Below are positions 11,089 to 22,977 of a stretch of DNA of 64,000 nt, one piece after another. The DNA is taken from NCBI RefSeq assembly GCF_003144195.1, contig NW_020290012.1, positions 1 through 64,000 on the forward strand, given 5' to 3'. The notes under the pieces were generated by a model that made no database searches, was not told the DNA's origin, and saw only the letters and a list, made by a program, of their open reading frames with translations. The position numbers and the translations under genes are program-made. The DNA is from Ceraceosorus guamensis (lineage: Eukaryota > Basidiomycota > Exobasidiomycetes > Ceraceosorales > Ceraceosoraceae). Each line of letters begins with the position of its first letter. Position 1 is the first letter of the stretch.

Positions 11089-13177
11089 TCATTGAGTGCG
11101 ACCCTTCCTGCCCTTGAAGCTGATGAACTCATTCGCAGCAAGTCCTGTGGGCGAAGCCGGCGTTCTGTGTATTTGCAAGCTAAGTCTGGGCAGAGATCGA
11201 CGCGTCTTCAAGATGGAATCTTGGCTAAGCTCATTCCCCTCGGCGACGCTGGCAGTATCGACGCTCCACCTGCTAGCGGATGTACGATCAAGTCGTTTGG
11301 GGAGCTCTTCATTGGACGTGATTGCGCGTGGTCTCAGGGCTTGCGCCGTTCTCACCGACTTGCTGATGTGTGCAAGGGATGGGCGTCGAGGTAAGGTGGG
11401 CAGTTCTTCGGAGACGGCCATTTGGTGAGGCGAGTCGCAGCGTCGATCGAGCCAGGCCTGCGCATGTGTGGACGCGTGCTCCTCATCCGACACGGTGTAG
11501 ATACCCGTTGAAGGTTCGCGGCGCCAGTGAGAAGGCAACTGACCGCGTCCAGCGTCCAGACTGTGCTTGCGGCCCACGAGAGATGTATGCCAGCCCTTCG
11601 CTTGGCTTTCGACATAGTGTGCAGATGCGCCGGAGGAAGCAAAGCTGCTATCGCTCGGGTTTCGGCTATGCGTGTTCCGAACAATGCTTACACAACCAGT
11701 GGCAGGCACGGCGGACATTGCTGGGTAAAGCTCTTCAGCAGCATATGGACCGTGGGATGGACGCCTATCAAAGTGCATAGCGGCTCTTACCGGATCGATC
11801 GGAGCACCATTGGCTTGCTGTTCCTCGTACGTGGGTTCCGCCAGAAGGCGATGCCATGGCAGAAGGGCAAAAGTGGCGACAGCAATGATGTCGGGCAGTA
11901 CTGAGCAAGAAGAGGTGGAGGCGTCTGGTGAGTGCTGTTCGACTCGATTCCTGGCAACGACGTGGCGCGCAAGTCTTACACCATCCCGCGTAGAAGCCAG
12001 CCTAGGTGTGCGAAGTGCTTGGTCAGCCTTCACCAAAATGAACCTTCGATGCGACCCACTTACTCTCGACACTCGAACGCCACTTCGACGAACGCCTTTG
12101 AACATGAATTTGATGACTAGCGAATGTCCAAGGCCTTCGTGATCAGAATTCGACAGGCGGCAGACAATCATGCTACGGGTCCCGCTCACACAGCAGAAGA
12201 GTGATGCAAGCCACACCTGCCATCTTGCAGCGCTCGATTTTGCGCGACCTTACAAGGCTGAGATTATACTTGCGTCTCTGAAAGCAGACGAATGCTGTAA
12301 AGATCACCACCCCGTTGAGACAGACTGCGCCGAAAAGTGTCCAAGCGCCGATCTGAGGTATGGTGCAAGGCTCCGCACCGGTCAGCGCAGCCTGGCCTGT
12401 CCAGCCTTGGCCTCAATCGCTCACCTTCTTCATCGTCTGTGGAAAGAGCAGTAGCAGCAGATAGCGCACCAGGATCAGTCTTGTCTATAGCGAGGTCTAG
12501 ATGAGGAGCGCTACTTACCAACAGCCGATCATAGCTGCTCATATTTCCGTTGATAGCCTTTCGGAGACTAGTCACACCAAGCACGCTCCACACTCCAATA
12601 GCAGCTACCAATAGGTGGATCACTGTTGCAAAGTGCTTGAAAAGGAACGGACTGACCGATCTGTACGGTCGGAAAGCGCGTTCTGTCAAGGATGCCAGCG
12701 CCGAAAACTACGAGTGGAAGGTCGAACTTGGAAGTGAGCGAGGGCATCGTCTCACTCCGCCCACTCAATTTTCACGGCCAGCCTCACCAACAGCAAAGGG
12801 CTCCATATCCACATCATTTCTTGAGCTGACCAGACATCGGCCCCACGATGACCCCCTGCTATAGCGATCCGACAACCAAGAGCGATGGCGCGGCATACTA
12901 TCGCAAGCAGTACCCGTACATGGATACTATAGGGCACAAGTGCACACGTGAGAGAAGCATGACCACATGTGAAGACACTGAAGGAGCGCACTCACCTAGC
13001 AGGACTTTGACGTCGAGTCAGGCGATAGATGGTCGCTACCAGGAGTCCAATGTACACCAGCAGGAAGATTGTGGATGGTGGCTTGTCGATGGGGTACGGA
13101 AGACCTCCGAGCAGATTGAGACTGGTCAGGAATTCTTTGCGACTCATGGTCACGTAGCGTGGTGATGGGCCAGCCAT
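11089..13177 (-). CDS. Putative multi-pass (GPCR-like) membrane protein, exon model partly resolved
   Basis: N-terminal exons are clear: 13177-12996, 12926-12788, 12635-12519, a 12-nt exon 12435-12424, and 12352-12270. They encode helices PPSTIFLLVYIGLLVATIY, VRVLLAIVCRAIALGCRIAI, HFATVIHLLVAAIGVWSVL and IGAWTLFGAVCLNGVVIFTA. A further frame reaches the stop at 11089. It holds two more hydrophobic segments (WLASLFCC and LPDIIAVATFALLPW) and a Ser/Arg-rich tail of about 250 residues. I could not place the introns between about 12270 and 11900 with confidence. The start may be the Met at 13177 or one of two upstream in-frame Mets (up to 13240). A GPCR-like role is inferred from topology and the long basic tail. 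No family signature was recognised. Confidence 0.6.
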
Positions 13178-15290
13178 CTCGCTAACCCTCATCCGGTGAG
13201 GGAAGTACTTCTTGAAGAAGTCGTAGTGGTGATGGGTCATGAAGACGGACTGGAGTGGAGCAGCCCCTGATAACGCTTCTGAGCACTGCCAGCGACTTGT
13301 GGCAGGCTTGGCTCCCGCAACGAATGGACGGACTGCGCTGCTGTTCCGCCGAGGGTCGACTGCCCGAAAGGCGACTTGAGCCGTTGCGGGCCGCTACGAT
13401 CGTCGTGGGATAGAGTCGACGCCAAGTCGCGCCAAGAGAGCCCAAATTACGACTCCGTCTGCCTCAATTCCACGTTCAATGCGTCAGAGCGCCGAGTGGA
13501 GCGGACACCTCAAGGACCGAGCAAGTCCTTCTTTCGCACCCAGACATTCAGCGTCCAGCGCTGGTTCCAGGGTCATGATGATTCGGGGAGGTAGGAGAAG
13601 GTAAGCAACTCGACACTTTTCGAGCTCAAAGAAATTTGTGTGCCTCCTGAAACGGAGTCAAATTGCGGTGACCCACTCGTCAGAGGCGGTGGCACGCCTA
13701 CTCGTGGCACAGGGGGTGCAGCACGTCACTGAACAGCATCTGACTCGGCGCGAACAGGCAGCTACGAACGCTAGAGATCTATGGCTTTGCCACTCCGCGG
13801 ACCAAAGGGATATTTTTGGGTTCCGATCTCGACTGAGTACGAAAGTGGGATGGTAGCCAATAAGCCTCCGAGAGGGTGCGCCAAACAACAAGCAGCACCC
13901 ATTCTTGCTTCAAATGGCGTGAACGAGGCGCCCAGACCTCCCGAGATCACAAAAGAAACATACTACGGCTTGAAGGTGGGCAGCTTGTGTTACGCTCTCT
14001 TCTATCTTTTGATGGCAAACAGCAAAGCCTAAGCTATGTTGCCACTGCTCAGTGCGGCCCTTCAGAAACCATGCGCGAAGGGTGCAAAGAAACTGGTATA
14101 GGGCGTTGCGCAACACAGTTTGCCTCAGTCCCGCCCCGGCGTCACGAATCGCTGCGCTCATTCTTCATTCTTCCCAGGCTGGGGCAGACATTGGTCTGGG
14201 GGGCGCACGGCACTTTCGGCCTTAGCGACACTCGGCTTGGCGCTGTTCCCTTCCAAGCTCGCTCGTCACACTGCCAGTCAATTCTCTACGATGCCTACGA
14301 TCGAAGGCAGAGGACGACGTCGCTGCTTGTCGGAGCGGATGGCAGAAAGGCGAGATGTGATCTTTGTCATGCTACAGTCTTTCCTCAAGGCTTGTTGTTG
14401 CTGGCCGTGACAAAAGCCTGATTTGGACGAGCAATCGTAGATGACGACTGATAGCCTGGCTGAAATTGCACACACCGCCGTGCACCTTTTATTGCAGTCT
14501 CAGCAGTATATGGCGCAATCGTAATCCGGCGCCCCCCAAATAGGATCGCTGCCGCTATGTACATGCTGAATGGCTCACGACTCTGCCTCCGGGTTTGGCG
14601 TGTGATTCGCGATTGCGACTGCGCAAGAAGTGCACCGCAGCAATTCAGCGCCACACCGATACCGTCACGCTTGCCATTCGGCGCGCGCACTATTTTCGAC
14701 ACCGATCGCTTTTCCAGACCACTACAAGCTCAAGTGACTGACCATTCTTTTTGATCAGCACCACTTGCCAAAATATGGGCGCCAGGTAAGATGCCTGGGC
14801 GCAGATTTGGCGCAGCCCAAAGGCGTTGCAACGCAAATTTGGGATGAGACCCACATGTCCCCTTCGTATAAGCAGCAAGCAGCGGAGCCGTTGAACAGCA
14901 CGGCCTCGCAGTTACACCCCACGCGCCAACCGCCGTTCACAAGGTCATGGCTGCAACCCGGTCCGTTGCAAAGGCGCTCACTTGTTGACGCACGCAACTA
15001 CTCGAGTACGATGTATTGAATAGCGCCTCGCTCAAAAGCAACGCATGCCTCTGAGGACGCTCAAAGTAGCGAGCTGCCAGCACTTCTTCGACTCCAATTC
15101 CACGGGCTCATGCACTTGTATAACGGGCAGGTTGATAAGGCGGATTCTCTCGCAAGTCATAGCGTGCTGGACACACTACGATACGACGATCGACGTGCCT
15201 CGCTCTTGTTCTGGCCCTCGCTGGTCTCTCTGACCTCAGTCGACAAGCAGAGGTGGAAGACCCTTTTTTTTGCCGATCCTCTAGCCCACC
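13178..15290. other. Intergenic, divergent promoters
   Basis: 2.1 kb between a minus-strand membrane protein and a plus-strand thioesterase-fold gene. Short overlapping frames (for example 13876-14421 and 14385-14702) have no recognisable domain. A degenerate dispersed-motif copy (GATTCGCGATTG) lies at 14604-14615. No supportable gene. Confidence 0.5.
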
Positions 15291-16964
15291 ATGGCAGCGG
15301 TGCATTGCGTGCCGCCCAGTCCACCTTGGGACTCACACACTCGATTGGCGGCTGAAAAGCGCGTCTACACTCCTCGAAGTCTGCCTCCTTCTCCTTTGCG
15401 TCATCTCGTCATACCTGGAGACCTTGACCCACCACCGATGGAGAGGCCAACAACGACAAGTAAAAGCATGAGCAATCCGTGCCGACGCAATCGCGGCGAG
15501 TCCATCTTGGCTCGCCGAACCAAACCTGGCAGCGCTAGAAAGCTCAACATCTTCATCGAGTATCCAGTTTCCCGAGAGCCCACCAATGATATGACAGACG
15601 GAAGCCCTGAGCCGGCAAGCACGCAGAGCATCACTCAGCATTGCGACCCCGACGACAACATGCTTCTCGACACGGGGCTCAGTCAGCTTTTCGATCCAGC
15701 GCAAGCGAATGTGGTAGATACGCCCGAAGCGCCCGTCTACACGGCCTTCGAACGTGGATCGGCAGTCGAGGTCGAAATGAACGACTTTGACAGAGACGAG
15801 AGCGGCATATGCAAAACGCTTCAGGTGAGTATACTGCGGTGCTATTACTGTGATTCTTAGCACGCAGTGTGCTCAAGCTTCGACTTGCCTTGCAACGCAA
15901 CCAGTATTTTCCCTTGCTCTTCCCAATTCAATCCGGCCCGGCGGACAGCGAGTCATCATCAGTACCGTTGTGGCTCATCCATCCCGCTGCAGGCTTTGCG
16001 ACCGCGTATTTGAACCTCGGCTCTGTAGGCCGACCAGTGTACGGATTCTCCAACGTCGTGCTGTCTGCAGGCAAACGCCTGAAGTCGGTCAAGCAGGCTG
16101 CTCTGTTGTACCTGAGAGAGATTCGCAGGCTGTACCCCAAGGGTCCTTATGCCTGTAAGTCGCGTCTTGCACCAGAGAATGCGAGCCCGCCAGCGCTGAC
16201 GCTTTAGCCTTACGCTCTTGATAGTCGGAGGATGGGGTTTTGGGGGAGTCTGCGCACGCGAAATGGCAGCTCTGCTCAGCGACGAGTGGGCAGAGCGCTT
16301 GAGCCAAGGGGAGGCTCTTGCACCTGATGAAACTCGCGCAATGGTAATGATGATAGATTCGCAGCATCCCAGCTTTGCTCAAGAAGAAGCTGCGCTGCGA
16401 CACTCCTTGTCAACCCCTTGCGATCTTCGCCCTGCCGTTCACCGAAATCTCGGCCGGCCCCTTCAAGGTGGAGGAGATGTGGAGATGACGTCTGCTTCTT
16501 CGGACTCCCAAGCGTCTCTTGCTAGACTTCCCGTATCTGCTGCACTGCGCCTATCCGCGCTGAGAGCGGTGAACAAGAGCGCTGCGACTGCACTTCAGGA
16601 CAGCAAGACGATGCATCACCTCGTAGAGCAATACTGCCTTTCGGTCCAGCTTTTGCGCTCTCATCACCCCACGCCTTTCGCGCAGCACCACGATATCTCG
16701 GTGACGGTGCACTTGCTCAAAGCTAGTGAACTGGGAGCATCGCCTCGACAAGCGACGTCCGCTGAGCTAGCACTCAAAGCGGATCAACATCTGTGTAGGT
16801 GCAACGGTTGGACGCAGCCAGAACTAGTGGGAACATCATCCATGGATGTCCAGCATGTCCCCTTTGTCCACGACGAGCTGCTGAGCGACAAGGCGGCTCC
16901 TTGCGTGACGGCGTGGCTGCAAGAAAAGTTGCAAACATTCGATCAAGCGGACGAGATGCGCTGA
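15291..16964 (+). CDS. Stand-alone thioesterase-fold protein with altered nucleophile site
   Basis: Alpha/beta-hydrolase of the type-I thioesterase group, the fold that ends polyketide and non-ribosomal peptide synthases. Exons 15291-15824, 15878-16154 and 16225-16964 give about 516 residues. The first acceptor is the least certain boundary. The start sits in a good context (CCCACCATGG). Residues 1-180 are polar and probably disordered. The fold follows: PLWLIHPAAGFATAYLNL (oxyanion strand), SVKQAALLYLREIRRLYPKGPY, then FGGWGFGGVCAREMA at the nucleophile elbow. A likely acid region (MVMMIDSQHP) and a C-terminal His segment (VPFVHDELLSDKAAPCVTAW) are present. The elbow normally reads G-x-S-x-G; here the Ser position is Gly (codon 16236-16238). 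No PKS or NRPS gene is nearby. It may be a non-catalytic or diverged member. Confidence 0.75.
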
Positions 16965-17276
16965 AATTTGCGCTCGTGGGGGCCAATCTTGGTCCCTCCT
17001 GCTTGGGTCCTCCGCCATTCCGATGACGTTAGTCAAAGAGAGTTGTGCAGCGCGTCACACATATTACCTGATACCTTCTCCCATCTGCGATAGGCGAGGG
17101 GACAAATGAGATCTGCTACTCCTCGTTCCACCTCTGTACTTGCACCCTTGGTGTCCCACAACGCTGCTTTCAATGTGACCTGTGAAAGATACAAGGAACT
17201 GCGCTTGCGTCGCGCTGAACAGAGCGGTGTGCAGATCGGGGCGATAAGCAGACCCATGCTATTCGAAGGCGTTTCG
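16965..17276. other. Convergent spacer
   Basis: 312 bp between two stop codons. I see nothing beyond presumed 3' UTRs. Confidence 0.6.
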
Positions 17277-18539
17277 CTATCCCGCCCGAGCTCGCCTTTC
17301 TCTGCGTTCTTGCACTTCGCGGACTCTCTCAGCTCCGAGTTGATGCGAGAGCAGACTCCAGAACTCCTCGCCTTTGCCCTCCTTCGCGGCTGCGTCTAGA
17401 CGTCTGAGAGCTTCTGAAACAGGTAATGGCTCCAGCACTGCATGCTCGCCGAGGAACTCCTGAGGAAGGTCTTCGACAGAAATGTCGCCGGCTTTGTAAA
17501 TTTCTGCCGGACCAGAGCCGGAAAGAGACTCTCTCGCTGTTTCGCCTACCCCAGCCAAAACGGCAGCGTTGCCTTTTGGAAATATCCTAGACAAGACCAC
17601 AACGAGGTCGTCCATCTAGTCAATTGACGAAGAGGGCCACAAGATGTAACAAAAGGTGAAATTCGAGCGAATGGGAGCTGTCGAAGCATGTGAGCGAGTC
17701 GGTACACTCACATTCTTGACGCCTAGAGCACGTCGACCTATCTCTACGGTCAACCAAGCAGCCGCACCGACCAGAGCCGTGGCAGAAGCGAAAGCCTTGA
17801 TGGCCAAGAGTACGGGGGAAGCGCCATCATCTCGAGCTTGCTGCTGCTGAGCCTTGGGTGGGACAGGCTCCGCATCCAGTACGACGGATCTCGATGCGAC
17901 CCTGGGCCCTGCTGGTGATCTGTTCGGTGGGGCTTTGCGACGTGTCAACGCGCCAGGCGGCGGAGCACCTGCTGGCGTATCGAACACTGAGCTTGGAACG
18001 CTCGCATCTTTGGCCGGTGATGTGCCGATCAGATTTTTACGAGCCGAAGGGATAAAGGCTGCCTTGTTAAAAGCGCTAAAGAGGGCCAGCACGCCCTTTC
18101 CTTCAGGCAAATCGTTGGAGCTTGATCTGTTCGGCATGTTGGTCGAATTGCGAGCATCGAGCACGTCGACTTGCTTAGCTTTGCCTTTGACATCGTTGCG
18201 CAAAGCAGCAGACGCTGTGCTGTGGACGGTGCGACCGGCAGAGTGGTCGAGAGAAGAGGTCGTGCCAGCAGCAAGAGCATTCGCAGCTTCTTGCGCCTCA
18301 AGTCGACGACCCCTTCTCAGAGTCAAGACGAGTGCGACACCTACACCTAGGCCAAAAGCTCCGGCTGACAAGTAGCCAATGTACTCCGGCCGGAAAGGAG
18401 CTTCTACATCCTCAGTAGGCCGAGGAGATACGCTTGAGCTTGAAGCAGCAGACGTGGATGAAGAGCTGGTTGTGCCCAGTTCGTTCGATCTGCATGACAG
18501 ATCCCTTTGCGCCTTTGACATTGCACCTTGCAGGGACAT
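17277..18539 (-). CDS. TMEM242-like mitochondrial membrane protein
   Basis: Two exons (18539-17712 and 17615-17277) join in phase to 388 residues. An in-frame upstream Met at 18614 is less likely. A first helix is at residues about 50-72 (YIGYLSAGAFGLGVGVALVL). A long polar linker follows, then a second hydrophobic segment (AIKAFASATALVGAAAWLTV) leading into RRALGVKNMDDLVVVLSRIF. That last block matches the TMEM242 signature (helix, then A-L-G-V-x-s-x-x-D-F/L, then IFP). The family is described in animals as an inner-mitochondrial-membrane factor helping ATP synthase c-ring and complex I assembly; that role is transferred by homology only. The fungal protein is much longer than human TMEM242 (about 140 residues) because of its N-terminal, linker and C-terminal extensions. 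Confidence 0.7.
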
Positions 18540-19868
18540 CTTCACTTGATGTCCGTGTGATCGTGGAAGGCCAGTGTGGATCGCGTCAAGACCGTTCTTT
18601 GTCTTCTCGTGCACTTTCCCAAATTAAGTTCGAGGACCTGCAGCTTGTTCCTTCGCTACCTTCTCACAAGCCCTGTGACTCTCTTCTCGCAAGCTTGAAC
18701 CAAGCAAGGATACGGCACGAGTTTGAGTGGAAGGGAAGGAAGCCAAGGTCGTGGATGGAATCTTCTTGTCAAGGCCACCGCGCCGAATCATCAGCAGACG
18801 CGCACATCCCCAGCTATACGCCCGGCCATATATATGATCGTGTATCAAGCAAGACCCCGCGGTCGATTTTTCTGCTAGCGTGCACCTGATCACGTGTCTA
18901 CGCCCACAAGGGCCAGTAATTTGGCGCGGAGCCCTCTGGCCGTGCTCGTGCACGCGCGCGCACGGGCGATGTCGCAGCATGTATATATTACGCACAACAG
19001 CCTACACAGCTAGAGCGCGCGCTGATGGCATCATCGCGCGCCTGTGTGAACTCTAGCGCAGTCACGAGTGTCGCGTCCGTCTCAGCAGCAGCAGCAGCGA
19101 GCAGCTGCAGTCTGAGTGAGCAGCACGATCGAGAGATTGATGATGAGCGTGTGAACTCACTCAGCGTTCAGTCAGTCAGTTATTTTCTAGGATTTTTTCT
19201 CTCTCTCTTTTCAAATCACATCCAAGGCCGAAAGTCACCGCCGCGATGGGACATCCAGTTGCATATGATATACGGTACAGTCACATGAGTGATTTGAATG
19301 CGCATGCATGGCTCAAGAAGGATGTCATATGGTTGATGCTTGCTGCACGCGCGCACCGTCCGTGCGTGGCTAATCGTGAATATAGGCATATGCATGCAGC
19401 AGCAGCTAGGCGCACGGGCTGTGGAGCGAGGGAGGCGTGAGTATGCTGGTATCGTCACAGTCACGACAGTCAGTCACGAGTGAGGGAGGATACAGCAGGT
19501 AGCGCACCGCACCGCACCGCACCGCACCGTACACTCGATCGATCGATGGCCTTATCGCGCGAGTCTTGCGGCGTCACAACCTCCACTGCTCCCAACGCAC
19601 AGACAGCTATAGACGGTCGCTCATCACTCTCGTGACTTTCTGCTGCAAGCCTCACACTGTGACTACTGTTTCAGCTTCCTCAACATCCACTCATAGCTGA
19701 ACACATCAACCGCAGTGTACGCGCATCAGCCAATCGACTGGGCAAGCGCAGCTCAAACGCTCGATACACGTACTGTATCTGCTAAGAAGGTTGTTTACAA
19801 GGTCCACCGACGTCGAGCATTTCGGAAACACTAAAGGTCATCCTCATCTGCCCTGCATCGCAGTCGAT
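18540..19868. other. Divergent promoter region with simple-sequence patches
   Basis: 1.3 kb without a supportable gene. It is unusually patterned. There is alternating purine/pyrimidine (TGCACGCGCGCGCACG) near 18949-18964, AGCAGCAGCAGCGAGCAGC near 19084-19103, AGTCAGTCAGT near 19170, a TGCATGCA-type palindrome near 19300 and 19388, and the CGCAC pentamer array listed separately. Confidence 0.55.
19504..19529. repeat. Short tandem repeat (GCACC)n
   Basis: Five consecutive copies of the pentamer GCACC plus one partial copy, followed within 10 bp by CGATCGATCGATGG. It is a microsatellite in the TMEM242-like/6PGL promoter interval. Confidence 0.9.
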
Positions 19869-21110
19869 ATGGCGCCCATCGCACCCAACGCCCCATCCAC
19901 CCAGCCTGCGGACCCCATCCTTGTGTCCTTTCCGGACCAGGATGAGCTGAGCAAGCATCTGGCCGATTTCGTCATCAAGGTGAGTAGAGCGACGAGCCGT
20001 GCGTCAGGAAAAGGCTCGAGGGGCAGAGCAGAAGGGGTGATGGGCGATGCTGAGCGCAGATGCTGCAGTCAAGAGGATGGATAGTTGCGGAGAGCTCCGT
20101 ACGAGTACGATCGTTGCTCAAAAGGCTCATCTAACCCATGCCTGTATGCTCCTTTGACTCTAGGCGCAAAACGAGGCAATTGAGCGCCGCAACAAGTTCA
20201 CGCTTGCCACTTCTGGTGGCAGTCTTCCAAAGATCCTGGGCAAGAATATCATTGGTCGTCCTGAAGTTCGTTGGGACAAGTGGTGAGTGGTGTTCGCAGT
20301 GCAGGCATCCATCGAAAAGGCAGCAAGGTAGGATAGAGCAGGCCGAGTCGCTCAAAGGATGAAGCACCAGTGACACGTTCTGACTGAAGCTGATGCTCTC
20401 CTTCATCATCGCCTCCACCGATATCGCAGGCAAGTCTTCTTCGCAGACGAGCGCTTGGTTCCCCTCGATCACGAAGACTCCAACTTTCGTCTGTGCAACG
20501 ACGAGCTCTTTAGCAAAGTGCCAGAGTTGAAGCGATCGCAGATCCACACGATTGATGTTTCTCAGCTAGACGATGCGGAGGAATTGTCGGACGAGTACGA
20601 GAAACAATTGAGGGATGCTTTTGCTGGGAAAGAATCTGTCAGACACCCAGTTTTTGACTTGATCCTTTTGGGCATGGGACCGGATGGACACACTTGCAGC
20701 CTTTTCCCCGGCCACGAGTTGTTGGCTGAACGCACCCGATGGGTCGCTCCCATCGAGGATAGCCCCAAACCTCCACTCAGGAGAATCACGCTCACTCTGC
20801 CCGTACTGGAGAAGGCTCATAGGGTCGTCTTTGTCCTGTCTGGCAAGGAAAAGGCTCCTACACTCGCAAAAGTGCTCGAGGATGAGACGAAGAGTTTGCC
20901 GGCTTCTCGCGTTCGACCCACTGTAAGTGTGCCCAGTTGACGATGCGCGCGGACATCGTGTCGTTGTTCAAGGAAAAAGCTTGACTGTTACAATTGATTG
21001 TCTGATGAAAACCTTTCTCACACCCACAGCCACCCGGTGATGTGTACTTCCTATGCACCGACGACAGCGCTGCGGAGACAAAGTACACGCGCACAGAGTG
21101 GAAGCTGTAG
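19869..21110 (+). CDS. 6-phosphogluconolactonase
   Basis: Hydrolyses 6-phosphogluconolactone to 6-phosphogluconate, the second step of the oxidative pentose phosphate pathway (NADPH supply), in the cytosol. Four exons (19869-19979, 20164-20282, 20430-20922, 21030-21110) give 267 residues, the normal family length. Motifs are LATSGGSLPKILG (sugar-phosphate loop), WQVFFADERLVPLDHEDSN, FDLILLGMGPDGHTCSLFPG (the family's most diagnostic segment, with the catalytic region around G-P-D-G-H) and a C-terminal TRTEWKL. An in-frame upstream extension to 19791 exists, but the Met at 19869 is nearer the conserved region, so I chose it. It corresponds to yeast SOL3/SOL4. Confidence 0.93.
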
Positions 21111-22630
21111 ATGCCAAAGTACAGTCGACTCGTTGTGAGCCTTGACATACCGAAAAAAGGCACCGTGCGACCTGATCAAGGCGAACAAAACACACGCCCT
21201 GTCGATCCCCATCCACATCCTTCCTTTCTCCTTCGTTCGCACTCTTGTAATGGACCGATTACTAAGCAAGTCAACCATTCTTCTCCTTGTGACAGACGCA
21301 CTTTTCGTGCTCGACTGCGCTTCCGATGAAGTCTCGTCGACCCTCGTCTTGGGTGCCAGATCACTGTGTTGGATCGGGTATGCTCATGCTCATGCGCGGT
21401 GCGCTCACACAATGCCGCCTCTGCGTCCGGCGTCGAGTGACGGGAAGCGCAGTGGGAGTCTTGAGTGGTGCGCTCGACGTTCGAACGCATCCGCTCAAAG
21501 ACCGGGGCAGAGGCTGCACGAGCTCTGCACACGACAGTCGCGAGACTACACGCAACGTTGAGCATCCCAAGTCGTAAGTCTGCAGGAGTCATCGATTGCC
21601 CCCGCGCAATCCGCGCGCAGGCCCCGTCAAGCCGATCAGAGCAGCGAAGCATTCTTGCAAAGGATACACGTGCATGCTTTGACTTGTGTTGACCGGGCAA
21701 AGCCGAGGAGAGGAAAATGACATTTCGGAAGTTCAAAGTTCAAGGCAAAGAAGATTGACAGATGCTAGGGAAGTGCTGGTGTGAGAGCTTGGTTGATGAT
21801 TTCGTCCTTCCCAAAGCACCGCGTCGCTCCGCTTTCCAATAACATACCGAACTCGCGAGAGGCCACGCCCTCCTTCTGCTCGGATAATGTCCACGTCCAC
21901 GTCCTCGTCCACCTGCTTGCCTGTCAGTCTGCCCACCTTTGGACGGCAATAGCATTGAACCTCGCGCTACCGTACCTGGCCGGGCAGATTGCCTCTCTCC
22001 ATTCGCTCCAGCACTCGACCCTCACATCGGCCAAGCCAATCACTGCGCGAGCGCAATCCAAGGGTTCTCGCACGAACAAGCAAAGCCGGACTCAAAACGT
22101 CCCGCAAAGGTCGTAAGGCGGCGACACTCAGAACTTTCAAAACCTTTCCATCGGCTCGGCTACAGAGATGCGGCATCGGCCGCTGAGCGGCGAAGAGGTG
22201 CAAGAGGAAAAGGAGATGGAGATGTTGATCTTGGACAAGCGCCTTTGCGAGTGAAGACAAATCAGAAAGAGAGATCTGGCTGTACCGCTCACGAAGATGC
22301 GGTATGCAAGTCTCTGCCTTTCTGGTCACGCCGTAGAGCGTGGGTCTTCATTCGCCATTAGCTGTCCTTCGGGGTCCGGAGATTGAATGCTTGGAAGATC
22401 GAGCATGCCCACCGCAACATATATCCAGTCCTTGCCGTGGCTAACTCGTCTCTACCCGGCAATGAGGATGCTTCTCACTTTCGTCTCAGCGCATCGCTCA
22501 CCTAACATGTATTTGCAAAGCAGCATGTGATTACCAGCGGAGAACCCGATCGTCCCTCCTGTCCATTGCGCCATACGAAGGCTAGGTGAGCGACCTGTCG
22601 CACTACAGCGTTACCCCTTCAGACGTCTGC
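21111..22630. other. Convergent intergenic region, no recognised gene
   Basis: 1.5 kb with overlapping frames up to 186 codons (21176-21736 on -) and an RG-rich frame at about 21900-21870 on the minus strand. No coherent exon set or domain could be built. It is unusually long for a convergent spacer in this window, so a small, fast-evolving or non-coding gene is possible. Confidence 0.45.
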
Positions 22631-22977
22631 TCAAAGCTCTCCCTTCTGCTTCTTTGCATCCTCCTTGAGCTTCTCAATATTGCTAGGGTGCGTCAGCTCA
22701 TCCACCGCCCAATAAATCAGGAAAGCTCCAGCTCCCAATCCGAAACCGGGCCACGCGTTCCTTATGTAGTAGCTGTGAGAGAAGATGGGATGCTTGCGCC
22801 ACGCCTCTCGAGCGGCCCAAGGGTCCCTGTATTGCGAGGCGAGTCGTGCGATGCTGGGGAACATAAAGAGAGAAAGAGAGAGTCAGGGTTCCAGTATGCT
22901 TAAGCTTGCTTGTAGACGTGTGACCGTTGACAGCACAGGCGGATAGGATGGAAGCGAGATGCTCACGTGGGACGCAT
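22631..22977 (-). CDS. NDUFB3: NADH:ubiquinone oxidoreductase B12 subunit
   Basis: Accessory single-pass subunit of the membrane arm of mitochondrial complex I. Two exons (22977-22967 and 22853-22631) give 77 residues, starting MRPTIARLASQYRDPWAARE. The family core is clear: RDPWAxREAWR, then FSHSYYIRNAWPGFGLGAGAFLIYW spanning the single helix, then a charged C-terminus (EKLKEDAKKQKGEL). The first coding exon is just 11 nt. An alternative is a single-exon reading from the Met at 22864 (MFPSIARL). I prefer the spliced form because the donor (GTGAGC) and acceptor (TTCCCCAG) are good and the phase fits. Confidence 0.8.

Noticed and set aside
21176-21736. 186-codon minus-strand frame after 6PGL
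   Set aside because: Arg/Ser/His-rich with no motif. It overlaps the presumed 6PGL 3' UTR.
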